From contig CANNQP010000008.1 of assembly GCA_947507875.1 (NCBI GenBank), forward strand, positions 45,222-109,221: a stretch of 64,000 nt of DNA, read 5' to 3'. Source of the stretch: Verrucomicrobiaceae bacterium (GTDB lineage: Bacteria > Verrucomicrobiota > Verrucomicrobiia > Verrucomicrobiales > Verrucomicrobiaceae). The notes under the pieces are model-generated. The model did not search any database, was not told the DNA's origin, and was given only the letters and a program-made list of their open reading frames with translations. The translations under genes were made by a program, and so were the position numbers. Below are positions 1 to 9,608 of this stretch, in pieces (position 1 is the first letter of the stretch; the number at the start of each line of letters is the position of its first letter).

Positions 1-1323
1 GAGGCAGAGTTGTTCTCGGGCTTCATCCTTGATGCAGCCCGCTGCTGTCAGTTGAGGCAAACGACAAGCAGCTTCCTCGATTTCCACAGGACTCATTCGA
101 TAACCGCGATGCTTGATCATGAAATCGCTGCGTGCATGGAACTGCAGGAAACCTTCTGCATCCACTGAACCATAGTCGCCTGTCACAAGCAAACGCGCAC
201 CATCTGCCTGGATGCGATAGCGCTTGGCCGTCTCTTCAGGGGCTCGCCAGTAGCCCAACCCAACGTGAGGACCTCGAACCATGAACTCCCCAACGCCCCC
301 TGGCGGCAGTCTTTCCCCCTCTGGTGATTCAGCCCACACTTCGGTACCATCCAGAGCGCGTCCCACCGTATTCGCGTGACGGTCAATTTCCTCTGGTCGT
401 AAAATCGAAACTCTCTTGCACTCAGTTAGGCCATACATCGGGAATATCTCCACGCGTGGGAAGAGACGCTGCAATTCCTTCAGGTGCGGCAGTGGAAGGT
501 GATCCCCCGTGTTTGTCATGACTCGAAGATCTGGCAGCAGCGCAGGACGCCAAGACTGCATTTTGATTAAACCTGCAAACAGTGTAGGCACACCTGGCAG
601 CACTGTAATCGCCTGACGGGCCAAAGCTTTTGGCAACTCAGGCCCCGCGCTTTCAGGTCGCCCCAGATACACCGCTGCACCGCACATCATGGCATAAAAG
701 ATCTGGTACAACCCGTAATCAAATGACAGAGGCAGGAAAACACCAATCCGATCCTCTGGCACATACCGTAGTCGTTTCTGGATAGCCTGGGTAACAAACT
801 CCACGTTTGCGTGGCTCAGCATAACCCCTCGGGGCATCCCTGTGGTTCCTGAGGTGAATACCAAAAAAGCAAGAGCATCCCCTCTCTCCGACAAAGGCAA
901 ATCCACCTTGGATGACCCCGAATTTGCAGGCAAAGGCTCATCCAGCCAAACCAAACGCGAGCCATCACAACAACACCGCAAATCCTCACGACTGTGGCTA
1001 AGTAAAATCAGGACAGGCTCACATTGAGCCATAATCTGCTGCATCGAAGCGACTGTAATCTGCGAGCTGAGCACCGAAAAAGTCGCACCAACACGAGCCA
1101 CAGCCAACAGATGCAAAACGAGTGAAACCCGATTTTCAGAAACCAACAACACCCGATCTCCTGGCTTCACACCCAGAGAAAACAACTTGCTAGCCAACCC
1201 TTCCACCCGTTCAGCCGCCTCGGCAAATCTCATGCTCACCTCATCATCGACAAGAAAAGTCCGCTCGGGGAAATCTAGCGCCGCACGCTTCAGAAAATCA
1301 GATAGATGAAAGCCACTTTTCAC
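1..1323 (-). CDS. AMP-binding acyl-CoA ligase (3' end outside window)
   Basis: An adenylate-forming enzyme that should activate a carboxylic acid with ATP and pass it to CoA or a carrier protein. The reverse strand is open from a GTG at 1323 to the window edge (441 codons seen, against about 500 in the family). The core motifs are in order: FTSGTTG (residues 156-162, phosphate loop), MYGLTEC (A5), LVTGDYG (A7) and a hinge-lysine motif RSDFMIKHRGYR (A8). The GTG start gives a family-typical N-terminus (SGFHLSDFLKRAALDFPER). An in-frame TTG at 1359, 12 codons upstream with a GGGAGA ahead of it, is the alternative. The substrate cannot be read from the sequence. The C-terminal catalytic lysine lies beyond the window. 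Confidence 0.88.
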   Translation of the reverse strand, partial: MKSGFHLSDFLKRAALDFPERTFLVDDEVSMRFAEAAERVEGLASKLFSLGVKPGDRVLLVSENRVSLVLHLLAVARVGATFSVLSSQITVASMQQIMAQCEPVLILLSHSREDLRCCCDGSRLVWLDEPLPANSGSSKVDLPLSERGDALAFLVFTSGTTGMPRGVMLSHANVEFVTQAIQKRLRYVPEDRIGVFLPLSFDYGLYQIFYAMMCGAAVYLGRPESAGPELPKALARQAITVLPGVPTLFAGLIKMQSWRPALLPDLRVMTNTGDHLPLPHLKELQRLFPRVEIFPMYGLTECKRVSILRPEEIDRHANTVGRALDGTEVWAESPEGERLPPGGVGEFMVRGPHVGLGYWRAPEETAKRYRIQADGARLLVTGDYGSVDAEGFLQFHARSDFMIKHRGYRMSPVEIEEAACRLPQLTAAGCIKDEAREQLCL

Positions 1324-1402
1324 AAGCCGGGAATGACAGCTTAGACTAAGGATAATCAAGCATCTTCTCCCAGGCGTGAATGCATTCCATGCTGACCTAA
1401 TG

Positions 1403-1436
1403 AAAAAGCCCGCAAGCCATAGCTTGCGGGCTTTTT
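1403..1436 (-). terminator. Rho-independent terminator after HU gene
   Basis: A perfect 15-bp stem (1403-1417 with 1422-1436) and a 4-nt loop. The A-run on the left arm becomes a U-run on the minus strand. It sits 24 bp past the HU stop codon and separates HU from the ligase gene downstream. The T-run on the other side makes it potentially bidirectional. Confidence 0.88.
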
Positions 1437-1459
1437 GCACCGATTCAATCGGGATCAGA

Positions 1460-1735
1460 TTACAGAGATCCCTTGAAGGTCGAAGATGCAACGAAGCGCA
1501 CCGTTTTCGATGCCTTGATCTTCATCGAAGCACCAGTCTTCGGGTTGCGGCCGGTACGGGCAGCGCGCTTAGCGACCTTGAAGGTGCCGAAGCCGATAAG
1601 CTGGACGTTACCTTCTTTCTTCACGCCTTTGGCGATGGCAGTCAGAACGGCTTCTAGAGCGTCGGCCGCAGCGCGTTTGCTGGTTTCGGCGCCGAGGTTT
1701 TTCTGAACGAGTTCGAGCAGCTGAGCTTTGTTCAT
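1460..1735 (-). CDS. hup: HU-family histone-like DNA-binding protein
   Basis: A 91-residue nucleoid protein that binds and bends DNA as a dimer; the usual length is 90. The N-terminus MNKAQLLELV is the dimerising helix. GFGTFKV (about residues 47-53) and the arm RTGRNPKTG (about 60-68), with the conserved proline that intercalates at DNA kinks, are diagnostic of HU/IHF. The SSTFK tail differs slightly from the usual GKALKD-like end. It is monocistronic, with a strong terminator behind it. HU rather than IHF is inferred from general similarity. Confidence 0.95.
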   Translation of the reverse strand: MNKAQLLELVQKNLGAETSKRAAADALEAVLTAIAKGVKKEGNVQLIGFGTFKVAKRAARTGRNPKTGASMKIKASKTVRFVASSTFKGSL

Positions 1736-1874
1736 TGTGTTGTCAGTTTGTTGGTTGCTTATGTATGGGATAATGTCCGCATGCCTACGCCGCGGCCATC
1801 TTGGCGATTAAGAGGCTAACCATTCAAAAACGTCAAACCCAAAATCGGCTCTGAAGCTGCTAGCATAAGGATTT

Positions 1875-2438
1875 ATGAATAATTACCCCCTGAAAAAGCT
1901 CTTGATCCCTGAGCACACTCCTGTTCTCGCAGCTGGGATTTTTCTGGCGCCGGGAGCTACGGTGGTTGGAGATGTCGTCATCGGCGCACAGTCGAGCATC
2001 TGGTTCGGCAGCGTCATCAGAGCAGATATTCATCGCATCGTCATCGGCACCCAGTCTAACGTTCAAGACGGCAGTGTCCTGCACGTTAGCGATGCTTTTC
2101 CTTGCATTCTCGGAGACCGCGTCACCATCGGCCATCGTGCCGTGGTCCATGCATGCACGGTAGAAGATGAGGTGCTCGTAGGCATGGGCGCTATTATTTT
2201 AGATGGTGCTGTGATTGGCGCACGGTCAACCATCGCGGCAGGAGCTTTGGTTACTAAAAACACACGCATTCCACCAGGATCGTTGGTCATGGGCACACCC
2301 GCCAAAGTCATCCGGCCACTCACGGAAGAAGAACAGCAATCCAATGTACAACTGGCGCTGAAGTATGTGGAAGTCTCCCGTCGCTACCTCGCCGCAGGAC
2401 CGGGTGCGCTGGTTACACCCGCTTCAACTGCCGTCTAA
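1875..2438 (+). CDS. Gamma-carbonic anhydrase family hexapeptide-repeat protein
   Basis: A 187-residue left-handed beta-helix protein of the gamma-CA/YrdA/PaaY group. Hexapeptide-repeat spacing runs through the whole chain (PGATVVGDVVIGAQSSIW and onward). The three metal-ligand histidines of the family are visible at H70, H87 and H92 (SVLH, GHRAVVHA). Members are cytoplasmic trimers with a metal at subunit interfaces; many have weak or no measured carbonic anhydrase activity, so the reaction is uncertain. It converges with the ABC transporter gene and overlaps its 3' end by 26 bp, so the two transcripts overlap tail to tail. An acyltransferase role is less likely because the ligand set is complete. 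Confidence 0.88.
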   Translation: MNNYPLKKLLIPEHTPVLAAGIFLAPGATVVGDVVIGAQSSIWFGSVIRADIHRIVIGTQSNVQDGSVLHVSDAFPCILGDRVTIGHRAVVHACTVEDEVLVGMGAIILDGAVIGARSTIAAGALVTKNTRIPPGSLVMGTPAKVIRPLTEEEQQSNVQLALKYVEVSRRYLAAGPGALVTPASTAV

Positions 2439-5400
2439 GCGAAACTTCAACGCCTGTTAGCACAAGAGCCACGATAAATAGAATCACAAGGCCATTGATC
2501 CAAAGCGTGCTGAACTCCGTGCCTAAGTAGCGCTTGCTGCTACCGAAAAAGACATTTGGGCTGCGCTTGCGTCGGTAGTCAGAGCGTTCCATTTCCGCTT
2601 TGGTCGTGAGATCGAGCACCTTGCGGTTCACATACACCTCTTCTGCACTGATGCCGTCTTGCTGCTCCTGCGCCAGTCTCAGTAACTTTGCATCCAACTT
2701 ACCGCGCATGTTTGCATATCGAATCTCCCTTAGCATCTCCGCGGCAGCATCTGCATCTTTGGCATAGAGTCCGGAGACGAGCGCCAGAGCCTGCTTGGCC
2801 AGATCAAGCTGCCGCTGCTGATCCGCCGAAAGCCGGACTTCCTTGGGAAGATTCACGAGCTCTTGGATTCGAGCATCGAGCTCGTCCTGTGCTGCCGTTA
2901 GAGGATTCAACTTCGATTGCGAAATCAATATCGCCTCATAGCTCCAGCGCAGGGGCATGAATTGGCAGATGAAGGGCACCTTGAGCTTACTGGCTTCATC
3001 CTCCTCCGTTACGCCTGCTTTTTCCAACCAGCGCGTCACCGAATAGACGAAATCTAAATTCCGATTCATCTCTTCATACTTGATCAGAGCACCGCCGAGA
3101 ATGATCTGCGGGATCAAAAGCAGAGGAATTGCATTGGTCGCAGTTCGACTATCGCTCACTAGACTAGAAATTAGAAGTCCTAGACTCACTCCTGTGAGCG
3201 AGGTCACAAACATCCACCACAAATGCACCCAAAACATCTCGCGAATCTCCAAAACTGCATTGCCGATGAGTAGATAAATCACACACTGCACCAAAGCGAA
3301 AGCGCTCAACGAAAGGACCTTGCCACATAGGTAATAAAAAGTCCTCAGGTTATGATTGCGCTCACGATTGAGCAGGTGGCGATCACGAATGATCTCATCC
3401 GCGCTGTTCGTCAGCCCCAAAAACATCGCCACCACTAGGCTCATGAACAGGTAGGTCGGCACATGGAATGCAGTGGCAAAGGTGTATTGTGCCTCCTCAC
3501 TGTATTTCAAAACGCTAGAAATCAGCAGCGCGAGCAGAGGAGCTTCCAGCACGGTCGTCAGCAAATTCATGCGATTACGCAGCTTCGACAGGAAGGCACG
3601 CTTCAGGTTCGTGTAGAAGAGGATGCTCTCTTCGCGCAGGGTGTGCTTGGGTGGCTTCGGGGCAGAGCGCGCACGCGATTTGCTGCCCTGCGTCTCATCG
3701 AGAGGACGTGAAATGACATTGGTAGCACCAGGTGCCGCCTGCACCCGCGCCATACTTTCCAGCAACAGATGGCTTTGGTACCGATCGCGCCAAAAGTTGG
3801 GTGGAAATCGCCTAGCTGCCACCAAGTGACCATCGGCGCTGCGTTCCTGAATGATGTCGCCGCTAATGTCTCTCAGCGGGGTTTCCAAGACATCAAAGAC
3901 AAAGTCAGGTGTGATGTTCGGTGGCATCTCTGCCTCTCTCTGCCCAGTCTCTTCATTGTAGGCCTTCCAAAAATACTCCAACAAACCCTGAGGCGTGCCA
4001 AAGAAAGCCATTTTCCCTCCTTTATCCAAAAGCAGCGCCTTGTCGAACATCTGCAGAAGCCTCATGCTCGGCTGGTGAATGGAGACGAGCACCAACTTAT
4101 TGCGGGCAAGACTGCGAATAATCTCGAGCACATGCTCGCTATCCTTTGACGACAGTCCCGAAGTTGGTTCGTCGAACAGATAGACATCCGAAATACCGAT
4201 CATATCCAGCCCTGCGTTCAGGCGCTTACGCTCACCCCCCGAAAGAAACTTTTGCTCAGGCGTCCCTGCCAAGCGCTTACGCATATCAGCCAGTCCAAGT
4301 TCAGCCAGCTTGGCTTCCACCCGCTTCCGCCTTTCCTCCTGTTTCAGGTGAGGGCATCGGATGGAGACTGAAAAGTCCAAGTTTTCTTGGACACGCAGTA
4401 GCGGATCAAAAGCATCCTCCTGCGGAATGTAGGCTATGTAGGGCGTCAGGCTCTGCAGATTCTCGTAAAGAGAAAGACCATTCATCAGGACCTCACCGCC
4501 CTTGGTCTTCAACTGACCACCCAACACTCGTAGCAACGTGCTTTTGCCACAGCCGCTCGGGCCCATGATGCAGATCATCTCTCCACGCCTCGCCATGAAG
4601 CTGATACCATCTAGTGCGGTATCCCGGCTATCGAAACGATGCACCAGCTCACGCACCTCCATCTGACGGATCACATTTTTTTCTTCTTCAATGATCCGAT
4701 CACTGAAGTGGCAGCGCAGAAACTGTCCCTCGCCAAGAGTGATCGTGTCCCCATCCGTAAGCGAGATGCGTTCTCGCACCGGAATCTGCCCCATGTAGAG
4801 CGGCCTTGAAGACCGTAGCACCTCCAGGGTGCCTGTTTTTTGTGCATAATTGCACTCGATCCTCAGTAGAATTTCTCCTTCCGTATCTTCGCTCAGCAGA
4901 ATATCACCTTCTTCCAGCAGCTCTGGCTTGTTGGAAACAAGATAGGTATTCCGGCTGCCCTCCAAGCGGAACTGTCCGCCAAACTCATGCGCACGCACAC
5001 GCAGATCCGCGAGCTCGATCTCGATGTCCTCGTAGGCGATGATCTTGTCTTCGATGGAAGCCTCGATCTTAATTCCTTCCCGCAGCAGCGTACCATTGAT
5101 CGTCGCATTCGTGTTGCGCAAAGCTTCCACGGTCACCCCCAAACCAAAGCTGAGCCTTAGATTCGTCCAGCGCGTCCGCTGGGGAGAGATCTCCGCATCT
5201 CCGGTATCCGTCAGGATCAAATACAACTGCGCCCCCGTGAGAGTCTTCTTCGCATTGAAGTAAGACGTCAGTTCATTGAAATCCAAAGTCACATCCTCCA
5301 CCACCACGCGCTCCCCAGGATAGAGCCGTGAGAAGTCTCCCGGCGGCAGCCGACGACTGCGCACGAGAATCGGCGTTTTGCCCGTATTCTTCACGAGCAA

Positions 5401-6048
5401 CAAATTTTGGTAACGGAAAGCGGTCACCTGGCTCTCAACAGAAAGCGAGCGTAAGACCACCGAACTGCTTGTCTGCGAGCTAATCTCTAGCGTCTCCAGC
5501 GGCTGACCACTCTTTGTGCTAAAATCCTCACCTTCCGGGGTCTTATCTCCCGCATTCAGCTGATAGACGATATCGATCGCTTGAGCTGCGATGCCCAGAT
5601 TCGTCATGAATAGGTAAAACTCGACCATCTGCCGCTGATTCGAGCTCGATTGAGAAATCAGAAGATAGAGCTGAACGCAAAGCAGGATCTTCTGATCCAT
5701 CGCCAGCTGTGTACTCAGCTCCTTGGCCCGCTGACCTAGATTCTGCGGCTGCTGCAACGCCTCGAAGTAAAGTCGCCTCATGTCGGCGTAAATGGCCCCC
5801 GAGTAATCATAGCGCAGATAGCCTAAAGAACGCTCGATTTCAGCCTCCTCAACCTCCCCATCCAGTTTGGAGAAACCCGCAAACACCTCAATCAAGACCG
5901 GCAGCATCGCATCACGCGTCGCTCCCGCCTGAAGGCCATCTTCGACCTTGTGGACAAACCGAGACCACCAGCGCCGCACTTTGTCCATCGGACCTGCGGG
6001 CTCTGGTGTGCGCTGAAACAAAGGTCGCGGCAACTGGGCGGTGCTCAT
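2413..6048 (-). CDS. TerB/FHA-like/ABCG fusion ABC transporter
   Basis: A 1211-residue protein joining four parts. Residues about 20-170 are helical and acidic and resemble TerB/DjlA-like domains (FAGFSKLDGEVEEAEIERSL). Residues about 190-470 are beta-rich, with two FHA-like stretches ending in phrases such as LTDGDTITLGEGQFLRCHF. An ABCG-type ATPase follows, with Walker A at 496-504 (GPSGCGKST), signature LSGGERKRL, Walker B YLFDEPTSGL and H-loop SIHQPS. The last 350 residues hold an ABC-2 membrane domain with about six hydrophobic segments. ABCG half-transporters work as dimers in the inner membrane. FHA-like domains bind phosphothreonine or act as docking surfaces, so regulation by a Ser/Thr kinase is possible but not shown. 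The cargo is unknown. Confidence 0.87.
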   Translation of the reverse strand: MSTAQLPRPLFQRTPEPAGPMDKVRRWWSRFVHKVEDGLQAGATRDAMLPVLIEVFAGFSKLDGEVEEAEIERSLGYLRYDYSGAIYADMRRLYFEALQQPQNLGQRAKELSTQLAMDQKILLCVQLYLLISQSSSNQRQMVEFYLFMTNLGIAAQAIDIVYQLNAGDKTPEGEDFSTKSGQPLETLEISSQTSSSVVLRSLSVESQVTAFRYQNLLLVKNTGKTPILVRSRRLPPGDFSRLYPGERVVVEDVTLDFNELTSYFNAKKTLTGAQLYLILTDTGDAEISPQRTRWTNLRLSFGLGVTVEALRNTNATINGTLLREGIKIEASIEDKIIAYEDIEIELADLRVRAHEFGGQFRLEGSRNTYLVSNKPELLEEGDILLSEDTEGEILLRIECNYAQKTGTLEVLRSSRPLYMGQIPVRERISLTDGDTITLGEGQFLRCHFSDRIIEEEKNVIRQMEVRELVHRFDSRDTALDGISFMARRGEMICIMGPSGCGKSTLLRVLGGQLKTKGGEVLMNGLSLYENLQSLTPYIAYIPQEDAFDPLLRVQENLDFSVSIRCPHLKQEERRKRVEAKLAELGLADMRKRLAGTPEQKFLSGGERKRLNAGLDMIGISDVYLFDEPTSGLSSKDSEHVLEIIRSLARNKLVLVSIHQPSMRLLQMFDKALLLDKGGKMAFFGTPQGLLEYFWKAYNEETGQREAEMPPNITPDFVFDVLETPLRDISGDIIQERSADGHLVAARRFPPNFWRDRYQSHLLLESMARVQAAPGATNVISRPLDETQGSKSRARSAPKPPKHTLREESILFYTNLKRAFLSKLRNRMNLLTTVLEAPLLALLISSVLKYSEEAQYTFATAFHVPTYLFMSLVVAMFLGLTNSADEIIRDRHLLNRERNHNLRTFYYLCGKVLSLSAFALVQCVIYLLIGNAVLEIREMFWVHLWWMFVTSLTGVSLGLLISSLVSDSRTATNAIPLLLIPQIILGGALIKYEEMNRNLDFVYSVTRWLEKAGVTEEDEASKLKVPFICQFMPLRWSYEAILISQSKLNPLTAAQDELDARIQELVNLPKEVRLSADQQRQLDLAKQALALVSGLYAKDADAAAEMLREIRYANMRGKLDAKLLRLAQEQQDGISAEEVYVNRKVLDLTTKAEMERSDYRRKRSPNVFFGSSKRYLGTEFSTLWINGLVILFIVALVLTGVEVSLRRQLKRV

Positions 6049-6205
6049 GCGTCGGGAGAGTCACGACATTGGCAGCAGCCCAAGCAAAAACAACCAATCA
6101 TCCATGCTGGGCTGAAATCAGCTAGCCTGAGGCCCCGGAGATGAGAACGGATCGAGGGAAGCGTAGCCATCACCATGCTTAGGTCATTTCGGTGATCAAC
6201 ACAGC

Positions 6206-6280
6206 TGGTGCGCCCGTCAGGAATCGAACCTGAATCTGCGGCTTCGGAGACCACCATTCTATCCGTTGAACTACGGGCGC
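6206..6280 (-). tRNA. tRNA-Arg(CCG)
   Basis: A 75-nt cloverleaf with encoded CCA. The acceptor stem is GCGCCCG/CGGGCGC, the anticodon loop is CTCCGAA with anticodon CCG, and the T-arm is CAGG-TTCGATT-CCTG. The overall match to E. coli tRNA-Arg(CCG) is close. Two wobble pairs occur in the anticodon stem. Confidence 0.95.
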
Positions 6281-6470
6281 GGCACTCAGCAGGCCATGTC
6301 TTTCGCATGGGCGCTGCAAGTGGGCAAGTTTCTTTTGGCCTCACGGAAGCCATCCCAGATCTGAAACACAGCATTTGCGGCAGAACCTAGGGGACGGGGG
6401 GAACTCCGTATTTTTGCGCCGACATTACCCCCCTTGGCGATTTTTCCCAAAGGGATCATGAGCCCAGAAC

Positions 6471-8360
6471 CTAAACCTCTTGAAACTGTAACGCAGCGAG
6501 CTTTTGGTAGAGACTGCTGTTGGCCAGCAGCTCGCCATGGGTGCCTTTGGCTTCCACCTTGCCGTCAGCCATGACGATGATCTGATCTGCCTCAAGGATA
6601 GTGGACAGTCGATGCGCAATGGCGATGACGGTGCGGCCTTCCGACAATTCATGAATGGCGTCTTGGATGATTTTCTCGGTCTCGGTATCGAGAGCGGAGG
6701 TGGCTTCATCCAGCAGCAATATCGGCGCATTCCTGAGCACAGCGCGAGCAATCGAAATGCGTTGTTTTTGGCCACCGGAGAGATTGCAACCCGCATCCCC
6801 CACAACAGCGTCATACCCGCCCTCTTGCTGGAGGATGAATTCATGAGCATGGGCCTTTTTGGCCGCAGCTTCAATCTCCTCATGGGTCGCATCCAGCCGC
6901 CCATAACGGATGTTTTCGCGGATGGTGTCGTGAAAGAGAAAGGTGTCTTGGCTGACGATGCCGATGTTATCCCGTAGACTCTGCTGGGTGACTTTTCTCA
7001 AATCATGCCCGTCCAAGCTCACCTTGCCAGAATCGGGGTCATAAAAGCGAAGGATGAGGGAAAATAGAGTGCTCTTCCCGGCACCGCTAGGCCCAACAAG
7101 GGCGTAGAAGCGACCCGGCTCCAAACGGAGCTGAACATTCTCCAAAGCTGGCTTTTCCAGCTTACGTCCATCGGGCTTGGCGTAGCAGAAAGAGATGTTT
7201 TCAAAAAGGATCTCGCCTTTCACACGACCGAGTGAAACAGCATCTGGCGCGTCCTGGATGTCCGGCTGACGATCCAAAACTTTCACCACATTGTTGATGG
7301 CATAGCGGGTTTTTTGCAGCAGCAGATTGACCTTACTCAGCTCTTTTGCTGGAGGATAAATGCGAGTCAGCAAGAGCACGACGGCGATGAATTCGGAAGA
7401 TTTCAGCCCCATCGCCCACCAGTAAACTAAACCTCCGGCGATTCCGATTGAGGCAACAGACTCGACAATAGGCCCAACCATTTCGGAAGCCCGCTGCCAG
7501 CGAATGGCATTGCGACTCATGGAAGCGTTAGCCTCGACGAAACGGTGCACTTCGTAACTCTCACGGGCATATGCCTTCACCAAGCGAATGCCGATCAAGG
7601 ATTCATGCATGGTGGTCAGCATCGCCCCAGTCATTTGCTCTTCCTTTTTGCCTGATTTTCTCACCTTTTTGCCCAACCGAATGACCGGCAATAGGCAAAT
7701 CGGAAAGATGAAGAGACTCATGAAGGTAAAAAAAGCGTGCTGACTGAACAGCGAGATTAGGATGACCAATATCTTCAAGGGATTGCTGGTCATGAACTGC
7801 ACGTATTGCACAGCGTTTCGCTGAGCGACGCTAGACTGATTCAGCACAGTCTGGATCAGCTCACCAGCCTTTGTGCCACTGAAAAAAGAAGGTGACTGAC
7901 GTAGTATGGCGGCAAAAACATCATTTCGAACGTCCTGGAGCATTTTGTTACCCACCCAGGCAAGAAGGTATTTGTTCAAGTAGTCTAGCAAGCCGTTGAT
8001 GAGCAGCATCACGGGGATGAATGAGGCAGCAATGATCACCCCTGTCAGTCCGACTTTGGCCGTTGGATCCAGCTGAAGGAGCTTAGCAAAGTTAAGGTCA
8101 AGCCCAAGAAAGTCATACGTCGTTCCCAGGGGCGCACTGCTGCTGCCATCATGCAGCACGATGGAGAAGATGATATTGCAGGCGGGAAGCCAAACGGCAT
8201 TGAAGAGGGCAGCCAAGACGCCCATCAGCAGCCCAAGAATGAAACGCGGAAGAACAGGCTTAAGATAGGGAAGGATACGCTTAACCGGCATCTTCATTTC
8301 TTCATCAATGTCGAGACTTGGCGTCTTGCGTGGGGGGGTCGTCTCAGAAAAAGAGGCCAT
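6471..8360 (-). CDS. MsbA-type ABC exporter (fused permease and ATPase)
   Basis: A 629-residue homodimeric ABC exporter half. Residues about 30-350 contain six hydrophobic helices. The nucleotide-binding domain has Walker A at 423-431 (GPSGAGKST), Q-loop IVSQDTFLF, signature LSGGQKQRI, Walker B LLLDEATSALD and an H-loop histidine in IAHRLST. The family flips lipids (lipid A, glycolipids) or exports drugs and peptides; the order of domains and the size fit MsbA/lipid exporters. The next gene upstream and divergent (8573) encodes a nucleotide-sugar epimerase, which weakly favours an envelope glycolipid substrate. An extra 45 polar residues precede the first helix. Confidence 0.9.
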   Translation of the reverse strand: MASFSETTPPRKTPSLDIDEEMKMPVKRILPYLKPVLPRFILGLLMGVLAALFNAVWLPACNIIFSIVLHDGSSSAPLGTTYDFLGLDLNFAKLLQLDPTAKVGLTGVIIAASFIPVMLLINGLLDYLNKYLLAWVGNKMLQDVRNDVFAAILRQSPSFFSGTKAGELIQTVLNQSSVAQRNAVQYVQFMTSNPLKILVILISLFSQHAFFTFMSLFIFPICLLPVIRLGKKVRKSGKKEEQMTGAMLTTMHESLIGIRLVKAYARESYEVHRFVEANASMSRNAIRWQRASEMVGPIVESVASIGIAGGLVYWWAMGLKSSEFIAVVLLLTRIYPPAKELSKVNLLLQKTRYAINNVVKVLDRQPDIQDAPDAVSLGRVKGEILFENISFCYAKPDGRKLEKPALENVQLRLEPGRFYALVGPSGAGKSTLFSLILRFYDPDSGKVSLDGHDLRKVTQQSLRDNIGIVSQDTFLFHDTIRENIRYGRLDATHEEIEAAAKKAHAHEFILQQEGGYDAVVGDAGCNLSGGQKQRISIARAVLRNAPILLLDEATSALDTETEKIIQDAIHELSEGRTVIAIAHRLSTILEADQIIVMADGKVEAKGTHGELLANSSLYQKLAALQFQEV

Positions 8361-8572
8361 TCAGCGTATGTAAAATTCAAAAAGTTAGAAAAGAAAAGGT
8401 ACCACCTTTCTGGCGATACGTCGAGATGGTTTTCCTTTGATGTTTAGCTAGTCTTTCACCCTAACCATGGACTAGTTTTAGCAGGCTTTTCATGCCGTTT
8501 CTAAGGCTTACGGAAGTCGCGACTTGAATAGCAAGCTATGATTCTCTAGTTACGCGCTATTCTTTTCTTTTT

Positions 8573-9562
8573 ATGACAAACGATCAACTCATTAGTGTTT
8601 GTGGCGCAGGCGGCTTCATCGGGGGAGCGCTTGTGGCAGATCTACGCGCTCAAGGTTATACAAAAATTCGCGCTATTGACCAAAAACCCTTAGATCAGTG
8701 GTACCAGTGCTTTGAAGATGTGGAAAACAAGGTTCTCGATCTGCAGCTGAAAGAAGCCTGCCACGAAGCGACCAAAGATGCGCACACTGTGTATAATTTA
8801 GCCGCAGATATGGGCGGCATGGGATTTATCGAAAACAATAAAGCGCTTTGCATGCTCAGTGTGCTGATCAATACACATCTGTGCATGGCGGCGAAAGAGG
8901 CTGGTGTATCGCGTTTTTTCTATGCTTCGAGCGCCTGCGTTTACAATGGTGACAAACAAAAAAGTTACGCAGTTGCCCCCTTGAAAGAACAAGACGCCTA
9001 CCCTGCCCTACCTGAGGATGGTTATGGCTGGGAGAAGCTTTTTTCAGAAAGAATGTGTCGTCATTTCCGCGAGGACTTTGGACTTCAAACTCGCATCGCG
9101 CGTTACCATAATGTTTATGGTCCTTTTGGAACTTGGGACGGTGGGCGCGAGAAAGCCCCTGCTGCAGTCTGCCGAAAGGTCGCGCTCGCCAAGCTCACTG
9201 GTAAGCATGAAATTGACATCTGGGGCACAGGCGAGCAAACGCGAAGTTTCATGTACATCACGGACTGCGTTGAGGGCACACAAATGCTGACCGCCAGCAA
9301 TTACGTGGAACCGATCAACCTTGGAAGCGCCGAGATGGTGAGCATCAATCAACTGGTCGATATTGTGGAAGAGATCGCCGGGGTAAAACTGAACCGAACT
9401 TATCAACTCGATGCACCGAAAGGTGTGAATGGCCGCAGCAGCGACAATACGCTAATCCAGCAAATCTTTGGTTGGGAGCCTAGCACTCGGCTGCGAGAGG
9501 GGATGGAGAAAACCTATGCTTGGATCTACGACGAAATGGTGCGAGGCAAGAAGTCACTCTAG
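8573..9562 (+). CDS. GDP-mannose 3,5-epimerase-like SDR enzyme
   Basis: A 329-residue extended short-chain dehydrogenase that very closely follows plant GDP-mannose 3,5-epimerase, which makes GDP-L-galactose and GDP-L-gulose from GDP-mannose. Visible features: a Rossmann GAGGFIGG (residues 11-18), the loop ADMGGMGFI, SSACVY with C122, YxxxK at Y151/K155, and GPFGTW followed by GGREKAPAA with K194. The spacing C122-Y151-K194 equals that of the plant catalytic C145-Y174-K217. Product sugars would feed surface polysaccharide or glycolipid synthesis. It diverges from the MsbA-type gene across about 210 bp. Specificity is inferred from motif conservation; other nucleotide-sugar epimerases remain possible. 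Confidence 0.88.
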   Translation: MTNDQLISVCGAGGFIGGALVADLRAQGYTKIRAIDQKPLDQWYQCFEDVENKVLDLQLKEACHEATKDAHTVYNLAADMGGMGFIENNKALCMLSVLINTHLCMAAKEAGVSRFFYASSACVYNGDKQKSYAVAPLKEQDAYPALPEDGYGWEKLFSERMCRHFREDFGLQTRIARYHNVYGPFGTWDGGREKAPAAVCRKVALAKLTGKHEIDIWGTGEQTRSFMYITDCVEGTQMLTASNYVEPINLGSAEMVSINQLVDIVEEIAGVKLNRTYQLDAPKGVNGRSSDNTLIQQIFGWEPSTRLREGMEKTYAWIYDEMVRGKKSL

Positions 9563-9608
9563 GTTGGAAAACCAAATGGGCACCGTCTAAAATCTTCCGA
9601 CCTCACTC

